From positions 1 through 64,000 of the forward strand of contig VFJJ01000043.1 in assembly GCA_009886115.1 (NCBI GenBank): a stretch of DNA of 64,000 bases, given 5' to 3'. The notes below the pieces were generated by a model. It was given only the letters and a program-made list of their open reading frames with translations. It made no database searches and had not been told where the DNA came from. The position numbers were made by a program, and so were the translations under genes. Source of the stretch: Actinomycetota bacterium. Its GTDB lineage: Bacteria > Actinomycetota > Acidimicrobiia > IMCC26256 > VFJJ01. Below, piece by piece: positions 55,707 through 64,000 of this stretch; position 1 is the first letter of the stretch, and each line of letters begins with the position of its first letter.

Positions 55707-56417
55707 TCACCCTTCCGGGGTCGGCGCCGTGGAGGAGAAACCCGGGCGGAGGAGCTCCAGCAGTGCATCGACGAGCCCGTCGAGCAGACGCCGACCTTCG
55801 GCGGCCGAGGCGCCGGTGGCGTCACCGAGCACCCCGTCGAGGGCGTGGGGTCGCACCCCGTCGAGGTGGAGCCCGTCGAGGAGCTCGGCCAGCGGCGTCG
55901 TGTTGCCCACCGGTCGGACGGGCCGGACGGTCTCGGGAGCGAGGGCCAGCATCAGCGAGGTCTCGGTGCGACCGGCATGGGCGTCGCCACCGGGTACCGA
56001 CGCAAACCAGGCGATCGCCGGCCGTCCCTCGCGACAGAGCTGGTCGGCGGCCTGCCTGACGGTCGGGGCGTTCCCGCCGTGGCCGCACACGAACACCGTT
56101 CGGGCGAAGGTGTGCGCCGCCGATCGGCCCAGCTCCACGAGCACGGCCCGGAGCGCGTCGTGGCCGATCGAGAGGGTGCCGGGGAAGCCCTGGTGCTCGC
56201 CCGAGGCACCGAAGACCAGCGCCGGAGCCACGACCAGGCCCGAGGCCCGACCGGCTGCGGCCCGGGCCACGCCGGTGGCCACCACGGTGTCGGTGTCGAA
56301 CGGGAGGTGGGGCCCGTGCTGCTCGGTCGCCCCCAGGGGCACGAGCAACGTCTCGTGGGCATCGGGCCCCGCTCGAACCTGGCTCAGCTCGGTCCAGGTC
56401 GCGTGCGCCAGGTCCAT
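55707..56417 (-). CDS. mftE: MftE-like creatininase-family peptidase
   Basis: 236 residues of the creatininase fold with metal-binding GATEQHGPHLPFDTDT, CGHGGN and HAGRTETSLML. MftE is known to release the C-terminal Val-Tyr-derived dipeptide from the modified MftA precursor in mycofactocin synthesis. The identification rests on the family and on the flanking ETF, OYE and dehydrogenase genes, since creatininase relatives also serve other pathways. ATG at 56417 (MDLAHATWTEL) begins at the fold; the open frame upstream is antisense-like. Other mft genes are not in the window. Confidence 0.85.
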   Translation of the reverse strand: MDLAHATWTELSQVRAGPDAHETLLVPLGATEQHGPHLPFDTDTVVATGVARAAAGRASGLVVAPALVFGASGEHQGFPGTLSIGHDALRAVLVELGRSAAHTFARTVFVCGHGGNAPTVRQAADQLCREGRPAIAWFASVPGGDAHAGRTETSLMLALAPETVRPVRPVGNTTPLAELLDGLHLDGVRPHALDGVLGDATGASAAEGRRLLDGLVDALLELLRPGFSSTAPTPEG

Positions 56418-56490
56418 CAGCCGACGGCCGGCGCCGAGACCGCGTCGCGACCCGCCGGGCGAGGCCTCAGCAGCACGCGACCCGAGCGGG

Positions 56491-57459
56491 TCACGGGAGG
56501 TATCCCCAGGTCCGGAGCTGTCCGACGATCTCGGCTGCGGCCTCCTCAGGTTCGAGATGCACGAGCCGAGGGGGGCTGCGATCGACGAGCGCTCCGGTGA
56601 GGGCCAGGATGCGTTCGAGCGGCGTGAGCTCGGCGGACGGCGGCGACAGCACCCGGGGACGCGGACGATAGGGGCCGCGTCGGACGACCACGGGATCGAC
56701 ACGCTCCGACACCGTCAGCCGGGCGGCGGACGCGGCCACGACGACGCCAACGGGCTGATCGCGCGCCGCCAGCACTCCGGCGAGGCTGGCCCGACGGAGC
56801 CGGACCGGTCCGCCCTCGACCGAGATCACGACCGGCGAACCGAGACGGAGTCGCTCGCGGCGGCCCCCGTCGAGGCGACGTTCGACGACTCCGGTGGTGA
56901 CGTCGATGGTCACCACACCGAGGGCCTGCCCGACGCCGAGCTCGGCCGCCAGGAACGCCGGCACCGAGGCCGAGCCCCGGTCGAGCGACGCGTTCCCGCA
57001 CACCACCAGGTGCGATCCGTCGACCACCCCGGCGAGCTGGTGGGCCACGACCGGCGACGGAGCGTCGTCCGGGAGGCCGTCGATGCGCACCGCCGCGCTG
57101 GCACCCGAGGCCAGGGCTTCACGGAGCATCGCATCGGCCGCGGCCGGACCGACGCACACCACCGTCACGGTCGAACGCTCCAGCGGCGCCACTCCGCGAC
57201 CAGCACCCTCAACAGGGCTAACGCTTGGGCTAACGCCGTCGGCAGGACCAACGCCGTCGGAGGGCGCAACCCGGTGGGCCCGGTCAGCAGCGTCGGCGGC
57301 GTCCGCGGCGTCGGCGATCCGTAGCGCCCATTCGAGTGCAGCCTCGTCGGCGGGCGACGGTCCGAGGCTGTGACGGTCGACGGTGACCGTCCCGGTGAGG
57401 GCGTCCACCTCGAACCGCCGGGCCACGAGCTTCCAGCACACCGCCAGCGCCACGCTCAT
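56491..57459 (-). CDS. Electron transfer flavoprotein beta subunit (mycofactocin-associated type)
   Basis: 322 residues. The opening ALAVCWKLVARRF.VDALTGTVTVD..SPADEAALEWALRIADA is the ETF-beta pattern (usual start KQVPD...), followed by a low-complexity Ala-Asp and Pro/Gly/Val insert and the AMP-binding region VVCGNASLDRGSASVPAFLAAELGVGQALGVV. Longer than the usual 250-260 residues because of the insert and a C-terminal extension after VVVRRGPYRPRPR. ATG overlaps the ferredoxin stop as ATGA. ETF alpha is not adjacent but three genes upstream. Confidence 0.85.
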   Translation of the reverse strand: MSVALAVCWKLVARRFEVDALTGTVTVDRHSLGPSPADEAALEWALRIADAADAADAADRAHRVAPSDGVGPADGVSPSVSPVEGAGRGVAPLERSTVTVVCVGPAAADAMLREALASGASAAVRIDGLPDDAPSPVVAHQLAGVVDGSHLVVCGNASLDRGSASVPAFLAAELGVGQALGVVTIDVTTGVVERRLDGGRRERLRLGSPVVISVEGGPVRLRRASLAGVLAARDQPVGVVVAASAARLTVSERVDPVVVRRGPYRPRPRVLSPPSAELTPLERILALTGALVDRSPPRLVHLEPEEAAAEIVGQLRTWGYLP

Positions 57460-57764
57460 GACGCGTGGAAGACGACACCGTGGCCGCCCTCGGGGTAGCT
57501 CCAGCTGATGGCCCCTTCGGTGTCGCAGACCAGGTAGCAGGTGCCGCACTCGAAGCACTGCTCGTAGTTGAACACGATGCCCCCGTCGGACGTGGGCACG
57601 AACAGGTTGGCAGGGCAGGCCGTCACGCACGCCCGCGTCGAGCATCCCCGGCACGAGTCGCCGTCGACGACGATGTGCGGGGTCGGCGAGACACGGAACT
57701 CGACGGTGCCCATCCGGTCGTCGAACGACACCCGGGGCCAGGTTCGGGACGAGTCGTTGGTCAT
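57456..57764 (-). CDS. fixX: FixX-like ferredoxin
   Basis: 102 residues with two iron-sulfur cysteine sets: CRGCSTRACVTACPANLF and YEQCFECGTCYLVCD, like FixX and the C-terminal ferredoxin domain of ETF:quinone oxidoreductase. It would pass electrons between ETF and the FixC flavoprotein. The ATG at 57764 shares a base with the fixC stop (TGATG). Confidence 0.93.
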   Translation of the reverse strand: MTNDSSRTWPRVSFDDRMGTVEFRVSPTPHIVVDGDSCRGCSTRACVTACPANLFVPTSDGGIVFNYEQCFECGTCYLVCDTEGAISWSYPEGGHGVVFHAS

Positions 57765-59107
57765 CAGCCGTAGCTCCTGATCGCTGTCCAACCGTCGCGA
57801 GCCAGATCACGCAGACGCACCCTGGATCGGCGGGCCGACTTCCACGCGAGCCGAGCGATGCCCTGCTTGGGGGCGGGGTTGCGCACCGTGAAGAGGTCCT
57901 CGACGACGTCGCACGTGAGCTGCGGATACTGGAACTGGGCTCGCCCCGACAAGAGGAACTCGGGGACCCGGCGCAGCTTCTTGTGGTCGGCGAGCACGAA
58001 GTTGGCCTCGAGTCGGGCGCGGTAGCCGGCGAGGCCTCGCGCCGCGGTCGTGTCGCCGCTGCGGATGGCCTCGACGGCGGTCGCCCCGGCGGCCAGGCCC
58101 GAGCCGATCGCGAAGTTCACACCCTCGAGCCAGACCCCGGCCGCGAGGCACAGCCCGGCGGCGTCGCCGGCCACGAGCAGACCGTCGCCGGCCAGGGTGG
58201 GGATCTGGTCGTAGCCGCCTTCGGGGATCAGGTGGGCCGAGTACTCGACGATCTCGCCGCCGGCGACAAATGGCGCGATCGAGGGGTGGGCCTTGAAGCC
58301 AGCGAGGATCTCCTCGGGGCGGTGCTTCGACGCGGCCAGGCCCGGGAGGTGCAGCACGACGCCGACGGAGATCGTGTCGAGGTTCGTGTAGAGGAAGCCG
58401 CCCCCGGGGACGTCCATCGTGCAGCCGACGACCTCGAAGTCGGCACCCTCACGGCCCGTGAGATTGAACCGCTGTTCGATGCTCTCCCGGGGCAGTCGCA
58501 GCACTTCCTTGACGCCGAGCGTGGTGTGCTCGGCCTGCTCGCTCGCCCCCGGATACAGGCCGGCGGCCTTGGCGATGAACGAGTTGACGCCGTCGCAGGC
58601 GATGACCACGCGGGCTCGTAGCGCTGAGGTCGAAGCGCCCGTGGCGGGGTCGGGCCGGTCGGTGACCACACCGACCACCCGCCCGGACGGGTCACGCACG
58701 ACATCGGTGGCCACCGTGGAGGTGACCAGGACGCTGCCCGCGGCCTCGGCCTTGGCCGCCAGCCACGCGTCGAAGTCGGGGCGCAGCGCCGTCGCGCCGT
58801 TGTACGGGGGCCCGGCCCAGGTCTGCGATCGGAAGTCGAGGCACAGGCTCTGCGTGGGAGTGAGGATCATCGTGCCGCGTCGGGTGATCCACCGCTGGAT
58901 GGGAATCTCGTCCCACCAATTGGGAATGACCTGGTCGAGGACCCGTCCGTAGATCACGCCGCCGTACATGTTCTTCGACCCGGGGAACGGGCCGCGCTCG
59001 AGCAGGGCCACCCGGAGCCCGGCCCGGGCGACGGCCAACGCAGCCGCCGATCCCGCCGGGCCGGCGCCCACCACGATCACGTCGAACGGGTCGGGGGCCG
59101 CGGTCAT
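57764..59107 (-). CDS. fixC: FixC-like ETF:quinone oxidoreductase flavoprotein
   Basis: 447 residues. FAD-binding VIVVGAGPAGSAAALAVARAGLRVALLERG, the SKNMYGG segment and GDGLLVAGDAAGLCLAAGVWLEGVNFAIGSGLAAG are typical of FixC/ETF-QO. It lacks a fused ferredoxin domain, supplied by the next gene. Expected at the membrane, passing electrons from ETF to the quinone pool. ATG overlaps the etfA stop as ATGA. Confidence 0.94.
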   Translation of the reverse strand: MTAAPDPFDVIVVGAGPAGSAAALAVARAGLRVALLERGPFPGSKNMYGGVIYGRVLDQVIPNWWDEIPIQRWITRRGTMILTPTQSLCLDFRSQTWAGPPYNGATALRPDFDAWLAAKAEAAGSVLVTSTVATDVVRDPSGRVVGVVTDRPDPATGASTSALRARVVIACDGVNSFIAKAAGLYPGASEQAEHTTLGVKEVLRLPRESIEQRFNLTGREGADFEVVGCTMDVPGGGFLYTNLDTISVGVVLHLPGLAASKHRPEEILAGFKAHPSIAPFVAGGEIVEYSAHLIPEGGYDQIPTLAGDGLLVAGDAAGLCLAAGVWLEGVNFAIGSGLAAGATAVEAIRSGDTTAARGLAGYRARLEANFVLADHKKLRRVPEFLLSGRAQFQYPQLTCDVVEDLFTVRNPAPKQGIARLAWKSARRSRVRLRDLARDGWTAIRSYG

Positions 59108-60375
59108 GTTCCTCCAACGCTCGGGAGTGCGTCCTGGTCGACGGGCTCGGCGGGGTCGAACGGCTCGGCGGGGTCGACGGCGATGAGCCGGGCCAGCGCA
59201 TCGAGCACGGCCCGGGCGTCGCTCACGATCGCCAGGTCGGCCAGGCCCATCATGGGGCAGCTCGGATCGGTGTTCACCGAGATCACATGGTCGGGATCAC
59301 CCAGACCGGTCACGTGCTGCACGGCGCCGCTGATCCCGAAGGCAAGGTAGAGCCGGGGGTTCACGGCCACCCCCGTGGTCCCGATCTGGCGCTCGAAGGG
59401 GAGCCAGCCGGCGTCGGTGGCGACCCTGGTTCCGCCGAGCGAGGCTCCGAAGCGGGCGCCGATGGCCGCCAGCAGGTCGAAGCGCTGCGTGCTCGCCCCG
59501 TCGTCGGGGCCGGCCAAACCCTGGCCGCCGGCGACGATCCGGCGGGCCTCGGCCAGGTCGACGGTGCTCGGGTCGGCAGCCACGAGCTCCACCAGCTCGG
59601 GATCGCCGGCCCCCATTCCGACGCTCACCACGACCGACGTGACCTCGTTCGCGGAAGGTGCCGGCGCGGCCGGGCCGGAGGTCGCGCCAGGCCCGGGCGC
59701 CCCACTCACCCCGGCCGCGATGCCTCGGGAGCCGGGGACGAGCGTCGCCACCGCCGGGCCGGCGAGGCGCACGTCGGTCTCGACCCCGCCGTGGTGGGTC
59801 ACGACCGTGGCGCCGTGGAGGTCGATGCGGACCGCGCCCGCGACCAGGGGTCGATGAAGGACATGGGCCAACCGCGGCGCGAGGTCTCGGCCGTCGGCCG
59901 AGGCCGGCAGCACCACGACCGTCTCCGATGCCAGTGCCGCTGCCAGGGCCTGCGCCCACGCCGCCGGTGCGTACACGCCGAGCTCCGAGACCCGCAGCAG
60001 GCGCGCGGGGACGGCCAGGGTCGCTGCGGCCTCGACGACGCCCGAGCCCACGAGCCACACCCGTCCGCCGGCTTCGGCGACGACCTCGTCGGCCCCGAGC
60101 GGGAGCTGACCGTCACGCACGGGCACGAGCGCCAGCATCCCGGCGTCGGGATCGCCGCTGGCGACGGTCCGGAGACCGGTGTCGGGGCCGGGATGGGCGC
60201 GGGGATCGGTGCCCCCGACCGCGTCGACGGGGGCACCAGCCGCCGGGACAGCACCAACCGCCGGAGCAGCGCCAGCGGCCGGGGCCACAAAGCGGCCGTC
60301 GGGGCCCCTTCGACGAGCCGGTCGAGGCGCGCCCCGACCGGCGTCGAGTGGTTCATCGGGTCGGCGCGCGCTCAC
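59104..60375 (-). CDS. Electron transfer flavoprotein alpha subunit (mycofactocin-associated type)
   Basis: 423 residues. The C-terminal FAD domain is clear: AGGQGLAG, GARFGASLGGTRVATDAGWLP, RQIGTTGVAVNPRLYLAFGISGAVQHVTG and ISVNTDPSCPMMGLADLAIVSD. The N-terminal 70 residues are an Arg then Pro/Ala/Val-rich stretch absent from ordinary ETF alpha, and the first domain starts near MLALVPVRDGQLP. GTG at 60375 overlaps the upstream oxidoreductase stop as GTGA; a later start is possible because the leader is so unusual. Confidence 0.88.
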   Translation of the reverse strand: MSARRPDEPLDAGRGAPRPARRRGPDGRFVAPAAGAAPAVGAVPAAGAPVDAVGGTDPRAHPGPDTGLRTVASGDPDAGMLALVPVRDGQLPLGADEVVAEAGGRVWLVGSGVVEAAATLAVPARLLRVSELGVYAPAAWAQALAAALASETVVVLPASADGRDLAPRLAHVLHRPLVAGAVRIDLHGATVVTHHGGVETDVRLAGPAVATLVPGSRGIAAGVSGAPGPGATSGPAAPAPSANEVTSVVVSVGMGAGDPELVELVAADPSTVDLAEARRIVAGGQGLAGPDDGASTQRFDLLAAIGARFGASLGGTRVATDAGWLPFERQIGTTGVAVNPRLYLAFGISGAVQHVTGLGDPDHVISVNTDPSCPMMGLADLAIVSDARAVLDALARLIAVDPAEPFDPAEPVDQDALPSVGGT

Positions 60376-62384
60376 AACCGCTCCCCCACCCGCTGCCCCT
60401 CGACGACCGCGGCGTGGATGCGGCGCGGCGCCACGCAGTCGCCCACACGCTCGACCCGGATCCCGGCGTCGCGACAGGCCCGCCAGAGACCGTCGGCGGG
60501 CGCGGCGGGAACGCACAACACCAGCCAGTCGACCTCGCGGAGCTCGGACCCGCCGGTCGGATGGTGCACGAGCTGCAAGGCCAGGCCCGGCCGGCCGTCG
60601 GCGCACGGCCCGGCACCCATCACGAGGGTGTCGGTCGTCTGGGCGATGCCCTTGGCCGACGCTCGCATCCACCACTGCTCCAGGTCGAGCGTGATCCCGA
60701 GGTCTTGGCCCACGACCATGCCCGGGGTGATCACCTCGACCGCGCAGCCCCGATCGGCGAGCAGCTCGGCGACCGACGTGGCCTGGTGGAACCCCAGCTC
60801 GTCGAACACGGCCACCCGGCCTGTCGGTGCCGCCCGTCCGGCGAGCACGTCGGTCACATCGACGACCAGCGCCCCGGGGGCTTCGGCCAGGGACGGGTCG
60901 ACCTGCGGTACCCACCAGGGCCGTTCGGGCACCGAACCCGTGGCGACCACCACGACGTCGGGCCGCAGCGCCCGCAGCGAGTCGACCGAGGCCTCCTCGC
61001 CGTAGCGCATCGTCACGCCGGCCCGGCGGCACTCGGTGACCTGGTTGCGAATCACGTCGCCGAGCTCGGCCCGGTTGGCCACCGTGGCCGCCAGACGGAC
61101 CTGCCCGCCCGGCACCGGATCGCGCTCGATGACCGTCACGCGATGACCCCGATTCGCGGCGGCGATGGCGGCCTGCATCCCGGCCGGGCCCGCCCCGACC
61201 ACGACCACCCGTTGCGGACGGTCGACCAGGGCCACCGCCGAGGCCCACCGGCCCCGCTCGGCCTCGCGGCCCGTGCGCGGGTTCTCGATGCAGCCCAGCC
61301 AGCGGTTGAGACCCATCCGCCCGACGCACTCCTGGTTGCACGACAGGCACAGGCGCGTGTCGTCGACATGACCGGAACGGGCCTTGGCCACGAAGTCGGC
61401 GTCGGCGATCTGGCCGCGCACCACCCCGACGAGGTCGCAGTGCCCGGCATCGAGGGCCCGCTCGGCCTGCAGCGGGTCCTTGAACCGACCGACGCCGACC
61501 ACCGGCAACGAGATCGCCTTGCGAATCGCGCTCGGGATGAACATGGCGTATCCGGGCGGCACGTGCATCGACGCCTCGATCATGTACAGGGTCGCGGTGG
61601 CGACGCCGATCGAGGTGTTGACGTAGTCGACCTGCCCGGTGGCTTCGACCATCCGGGCCACCTCGACAGCATCGTCGATGGTCGTGCCGTGCTCGATCAG
61701 CTCGTCGCCGCACAGGCGCACGCCGAGCGCCAGGTCGCGCCCGATCGTCTCCCTGACTGCGGCCACGATCTCGAGCAGCAACCGAGCCCGCCGCGCCAAC
61801 GTGCCGCCGTAGTCGTCGGTCCGGTGGTTCGTGGCGAGAGACAGGAAGCCCCGCACGATCGACGAGTGCGAGCATTGGAGCTCGATGCCGTCGAAGCCGC
61901 CCTGGCGGCAGTGCCCGGCCACGAGGGCGTATCCGGCCACGATCTCGGCGATCTCGCGGACCTCGAGCTCCTTGGGCACCTCCCGGAACAGCGGGTCGGG
62001 CACGCTCGAGGGGGCCCACACCGGCAAGCGGGAGTACATCGACGATGCCTGCCCGCCGTTGTGGTTGATCTGGGCGAAGATCGGCGTGCCGTGGGCGTGC
62101 ACGGCGTCGGTGATCTGCCGGTACCCGGGGATCACCGACGGCGAGAACCCGTGGATGAGCTTCTCGTAGGGCCAGTCGGTCGGGTGCACCGAGTGCTCCT
62201 CGGTGATGATCAGCCCCGCACCCCCCGCGGCCCGGGCTTCGTAGTACGCAGCGTGCTGATCGGTCGCGTGGCCGTCCTCGGCGTAGTTCGTGAGGTGGGC
62301 GCTGAACACGACCCGGTTCTCGACGGTGACCGGTCCGAGCCGCAGCGGGCTGAACAAGCGGGGATAGCGCGCGACGGTGGGCAT
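60372..62384 (-). CDS. FadH/OYE-family oxidoreductase (mycofactocin system, type 2-like)
   Basis: 670 residues laid out like 2,4-dienoyl-CoA reductase: an FMN-binding TIM barrel (1-340; RYPRLFSPLRLGPVTVENRVVFSAHLTNYAEDG), four iron-sulfur cysteines (346, 349, 353 and 365 in CLSCNQECVGRMGLNRWLGC), then an FAD/NAD-binding half with VVVGAGPAGMQAAIAAANRG at about 394. Two such proteins accompany mycofactocin genes in many actinobacteria. Substrate unknown; a part in mycofactocin re-oxidation or maturation is inferred from location. Confidence 0.9.
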   Translation of the reverse strand: MPTVARYPRLFSPLRLGPVTVENRVVFSAHLTNYAEDGHATDQHAAYYEARAAGGAGLIITEEHSVHPTDWPYEKLIHGFSPSVIPGYRQITDAVHAHGTPIFAQINHNGGQASSMYSRLPVWAPSSVPDPLFREVPKELEVREIAEIVAGYALVAGHCRQGGFDGIELQCSHSSIVRGFLSLATNHRTDDYGGTLARRARLLLEIVAAVRETIGRDLALGVRLCGDELIEHGTTIDDAVEVARMVEATGQVDYVNTSIGVATATLYMIEASMHVPPGYAMFIPSAIRKAISLPVVGVGRFKDPLQAERALDAGHCDLVGVVRGQIADADFVAKARSGHVDDTRLCLSCNQECVGRMGLNRWLGCIENPRTGREAERGRWASAVALVDRPQRVVVVGAGPAGMQAAIAAANRGHRVTVIERDPVPGGQVRLAATVANRAELGDVIRNQVTECRRAGVTMRYGEEASVDSLRALRPDVVVVATGSVPERPWWVPQVDPSLAEAPGALVVDVTDVLAGRAAPTGRVAVFDELGFHQATSVAELLADRGCAVEVITPGMVVGQDLGITLDLEQWWMRASAKGIAQTTDTLVMGAGPCADGRPGLALQLVHHPTGGSELREVDWLVLCVPAAPADGLWRACRDAGIRVERVGDCVAPRRIHAAVVEGQRVGERL

Positions 62385-62387
62385 CGG

Positions 62388-64000
62388 TCAGGCCCCCGGA
62401 CCGTCGAGCGCCAGCGCCGCCCGTCGACCTTCGAGGATGGCCTCGTGGATGGTGCGCGGGGCGACGGCGTCGCCGGCGCGGGGATGGCGCTCGCCGGTGG
62501 CGCGCCACAGGGCGTCGTCGGGCAGGAGCGTGCCGCAATCGACGAGCGCCGCGCAGGCGATGACCGTGGTGAGGCCCGTGTACCGCTCCTCGACGACGAC
62601 CCCGGTCGTACCGAGGCTCCGCAGCACCGATCGCTTCACGAGCGCGACGCCCGCTTGGAGCAGCCGGGTGTTGGCTGGGGCCAGGTCGCCGGTGAGCGAG
62701 AGCTGGGTGCCGACGGTGAAGTCGGGGCAGACCAGCGTGACCTGCCGGCCCCGCGATGCCAGGAGCTCGGCGATCGAGACGGCGACGGGTCCTCCGACGG
62801 GGTCCCAGACCACGACCGGGCCCTCCGGCAACGCCGCGTCTAGACCCCGGACGGTGCCGGTGGGCGACCGGCGCTCGGTGGCCAGCAGGTCGGATGCGCT
62901 CCACACCACGACGCCGCTCGACCCGCTCGACGATGCCCCGCCCGACCCGCGCGCGGGGGCCCCGCCGGTCGACGGCGGCGAGGTACCGGCGTAGGGCCGC
63001 AGCCCTGGACGGGCGCCGGTGCACAGCACGACGGCGTGGTCGCCGGCGATGCGTTCGACGAGCCCCGGTTCGATCTCGCTGCTGGTCTCGATGGTGACCC
63101 CGAGGCGGCGGCACTCGGCTTCGAGCCAGTCGGCGATGAGCGCCAGCCTCGACCGACCCGAGCCCGCCGCGGCCGTCCGCACCGATCCGCCGAGCCCGCT
63201 CGACCGCTCGACGAGGCGCACCCGGTGTCCTCGGGCTGCGGCGACCCGGGCGCACTCCAGGCCGGCGACACCCGCCCCGACAACGAGCACGTCGCGTGGC
63301 GCGCCGGCTGTCCGTCCGGTTCCTTCACCGATGTCGACGCCGATGTCGACGCCGGCGCAGGGATCGGGGTCGTCGAGCTCGTGGCCCGACCGGGGCTCGC
63401 CGACACAGCTGACGATGGGGTTGCGGCCGTCGCGCACCTGGCACTTCTGGTTGCAGAGCAGGCACGGACGCACGCGGTCGGCGTGGCCGGCGGCGACCTT
63501 CGCACCCAGGTCGGGGTCGGCGATCTGGGCCCTGGTCATCTCGACGGCGTCGGCCCGGGCCGGATCGTCGAAGCCGCCGAGCGCCCACTCGGCCTGGCCC
63601 CACTCGACGATCGAGCCCTGGGCCACGACCGCGACGCCCGGTCGGACAGCCGTGACGGCTTCTCGGATCTGCGCCACGAGACCGAGGTTGAATCCGGGCT
63701 CGGTGTGGCCGTCGGGCCGCGTGGCGCCCGTCGAGAAGATCGAGCCCCGCACCACGGTGATGGCATCGACGGTCTCGGCCAGCGCGGCGGCGACCAGGGC
63801 ACCCACGTCGGCGACGATGCCAGCCCAGGGGGCGAGCTCGTCGCACGAGAGCCGGATGGCCAGAACGGCGTCGGGGCCGATCGCATCACGAACAGCGGCC
63901 AGCACGCGCTGGGCGAATCGCAGGCGGAGGCCGTCGTCATGGCCGCCGTCGGACCCCGTCCACTCGTCGCTGCGCTGGTTCGTGAGCCCGGAGAGGAACT
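62388..64000 (-). CDS. FadH/OYE-family oxidoreductase (mycofactocin system, type 1-like), N terminus beyond window
   Basis: Only the last 537 residues are present. The reading frame stays open to the edge, where it reads FLSGLTNQRSDEWTGSDGG, the usual Q-F-L-S-P-x-x-N-x-R-T-D-x-Y-G-G region of the TIM barrel. It also has the cysteines CLLCNQKCQVRDGRNPIVSC and the FAD motif VVGAGVAGLECARVAAARGH. A Gly/Ser/Ala-rich insert (GGAPARGSGGASSSGSSG) splits the second half. It lies three bases upstream of its paralogue; the two are clearly different proteins, so this is an old duplication. Confidence 0.9.
   Translation of the reverse strand, partial: FLSGLTNQRSDEWTGSDGGHDDGLRLRFAQRVLAAVRDAIGPDAVLAIRLSCDELAPWAGIVADVGALVAAALAETVDAITVVRGSIFSTGATRPDGHTEPGFNLGLVAQIREAVTAVRPGVAVVAQGSIVEWGQAEWALGGFDDPARADAVEMTRAQIADPDLGAKVAAGHADRVRPCLLCNQKCQVRDGRNPIVSCVGEPRSGHELDDPDPCAGVDIGVDIGEGTGRTAGAPRDVLVVGAGVAGLECARVAAARGHRVRLVERSSGLGGSVRTAAAGSGRSRLALIADWLEAECRRLGVTIETSSEIEPGLVERIAGDHAVVLCTGARPGLRPYAGTSPPSTGGAPARGSGGASSSGSSGVVVWSASDLLATERRSPTGTVRGLDAALPEGPVVVWDPVGGPVAVSIAELLASRGRQVTLVCPDFTVGTQLSLTGDLAPANTRLLQAGVALVKRSVLRSLGTTGVVVEERYTGLTTVIACAALVDCGTLLPDDALWRATGERHPRAGDAVAPRTIHEAILEGRRAALALDGPGA

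Noticed and set aside
60376-63255. Very long minus-strand open frame continuing upstream of etfA
   Set aside because: It runs in another frame through the two OYE genes and is Arg/Gly-rich shadow sequence typical of high-GC DNA.

Overview
The window is high-GC and dense, and looks like an actinobacterial chromosome. The partial 16S rRNA at the left edge, the mIHF-gmk-rpoZ-coaBC-metK-priA order, the DUF1844 and DUF2017 genes, the mycofactocin-type genes at the right edge and the many GTG starts all point to Actinobacteria. My best guess is an Acidimicrobiia-like lineage, but this is inferred from gene order and protein style, not from a database search. All but two protein genes (a class A penicillin-binding protein and a DUF1844 protein) lie on the minus strand, so transcription runs from the right edge to the left.

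Layout from left to right: 1-351 is the 5' end of 16S rRNA, with its leader and a near-consensus promoter. 0.9-5.6 kb holds tyrS, a divergent penicillin-binding protein with PASTA repeats, and a 3-methyladenine DNA glycosylase. 5.5-13 kb is one arginine operon, argC-argJ-argB-argD-argF-argR-argH, without argG, driven by a promoter overlapped by a palindromic ArgR box. 13-20 kb is translation: pheS-pheT, a SpoU-type RNA methyltransferase, rplT, rpmI, infC. 20.3-24.5 kb: a small cold-shock-domain protein, hisG, ribA, ribD, a molybdopterin-binding MogA/MoaB protein, rpe. 24.6-33.3 kb: rsmB, fmt, def, priA, metK, coaBC, rpoZ, gmk, mihF. 33.5-42.7 kb is the pyrimidine operon pyrR-pyrB-pyrC-carA-carB-pyrD-pyrF, with a PyrR-binding hairpin just before the pyrR ribosome site. 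42.9-49.8 kb: DUF2017, clpS, nusB, efp, pepP and the shikimate genes aroQ-aroB-aroK-aroC. 49.8-51.2 kb: a prepilin peptidase and a type IV pilin-like protein.

The right 13 kb is the most distinctive part. Read in the direction of transcription it encodes two FadH/old-yellow-enzyme-type flavoproteins, ETF alpha, a FixC-type ETF:quinone oxidoreductase, a FixX ferredoxin, ETF beta, an MftE-like creatininase-family peptidase, a MoxR ATPase with a VWA partner, an NDMA-dependent-type alcohol dehydrogenase and an SDR with the insertion typical of mycofactocin-coupled dehydrogenases. This looks like a complete electron path from dehydrogenases with tightly held nicotinamide, through mycofactocin, to ETF and the quinone pool. 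The core mftABCDF genes would lie beyond the right edge or elsewhere.

Two genome-style features run across the window. First, about twenty gene junctions are four-base NTGA start/stop overlaps, mostly ATGA and GTGA, with probable TTGA and CTGA cases. Second, short tandem repeats and four strong palindromic elements sit at gene ends and intergenic spacers; two palindromes share one arm sequence, and two others share a flank, one of these lying inside priA. No tRNA, CRISPR array or transposase was seen.
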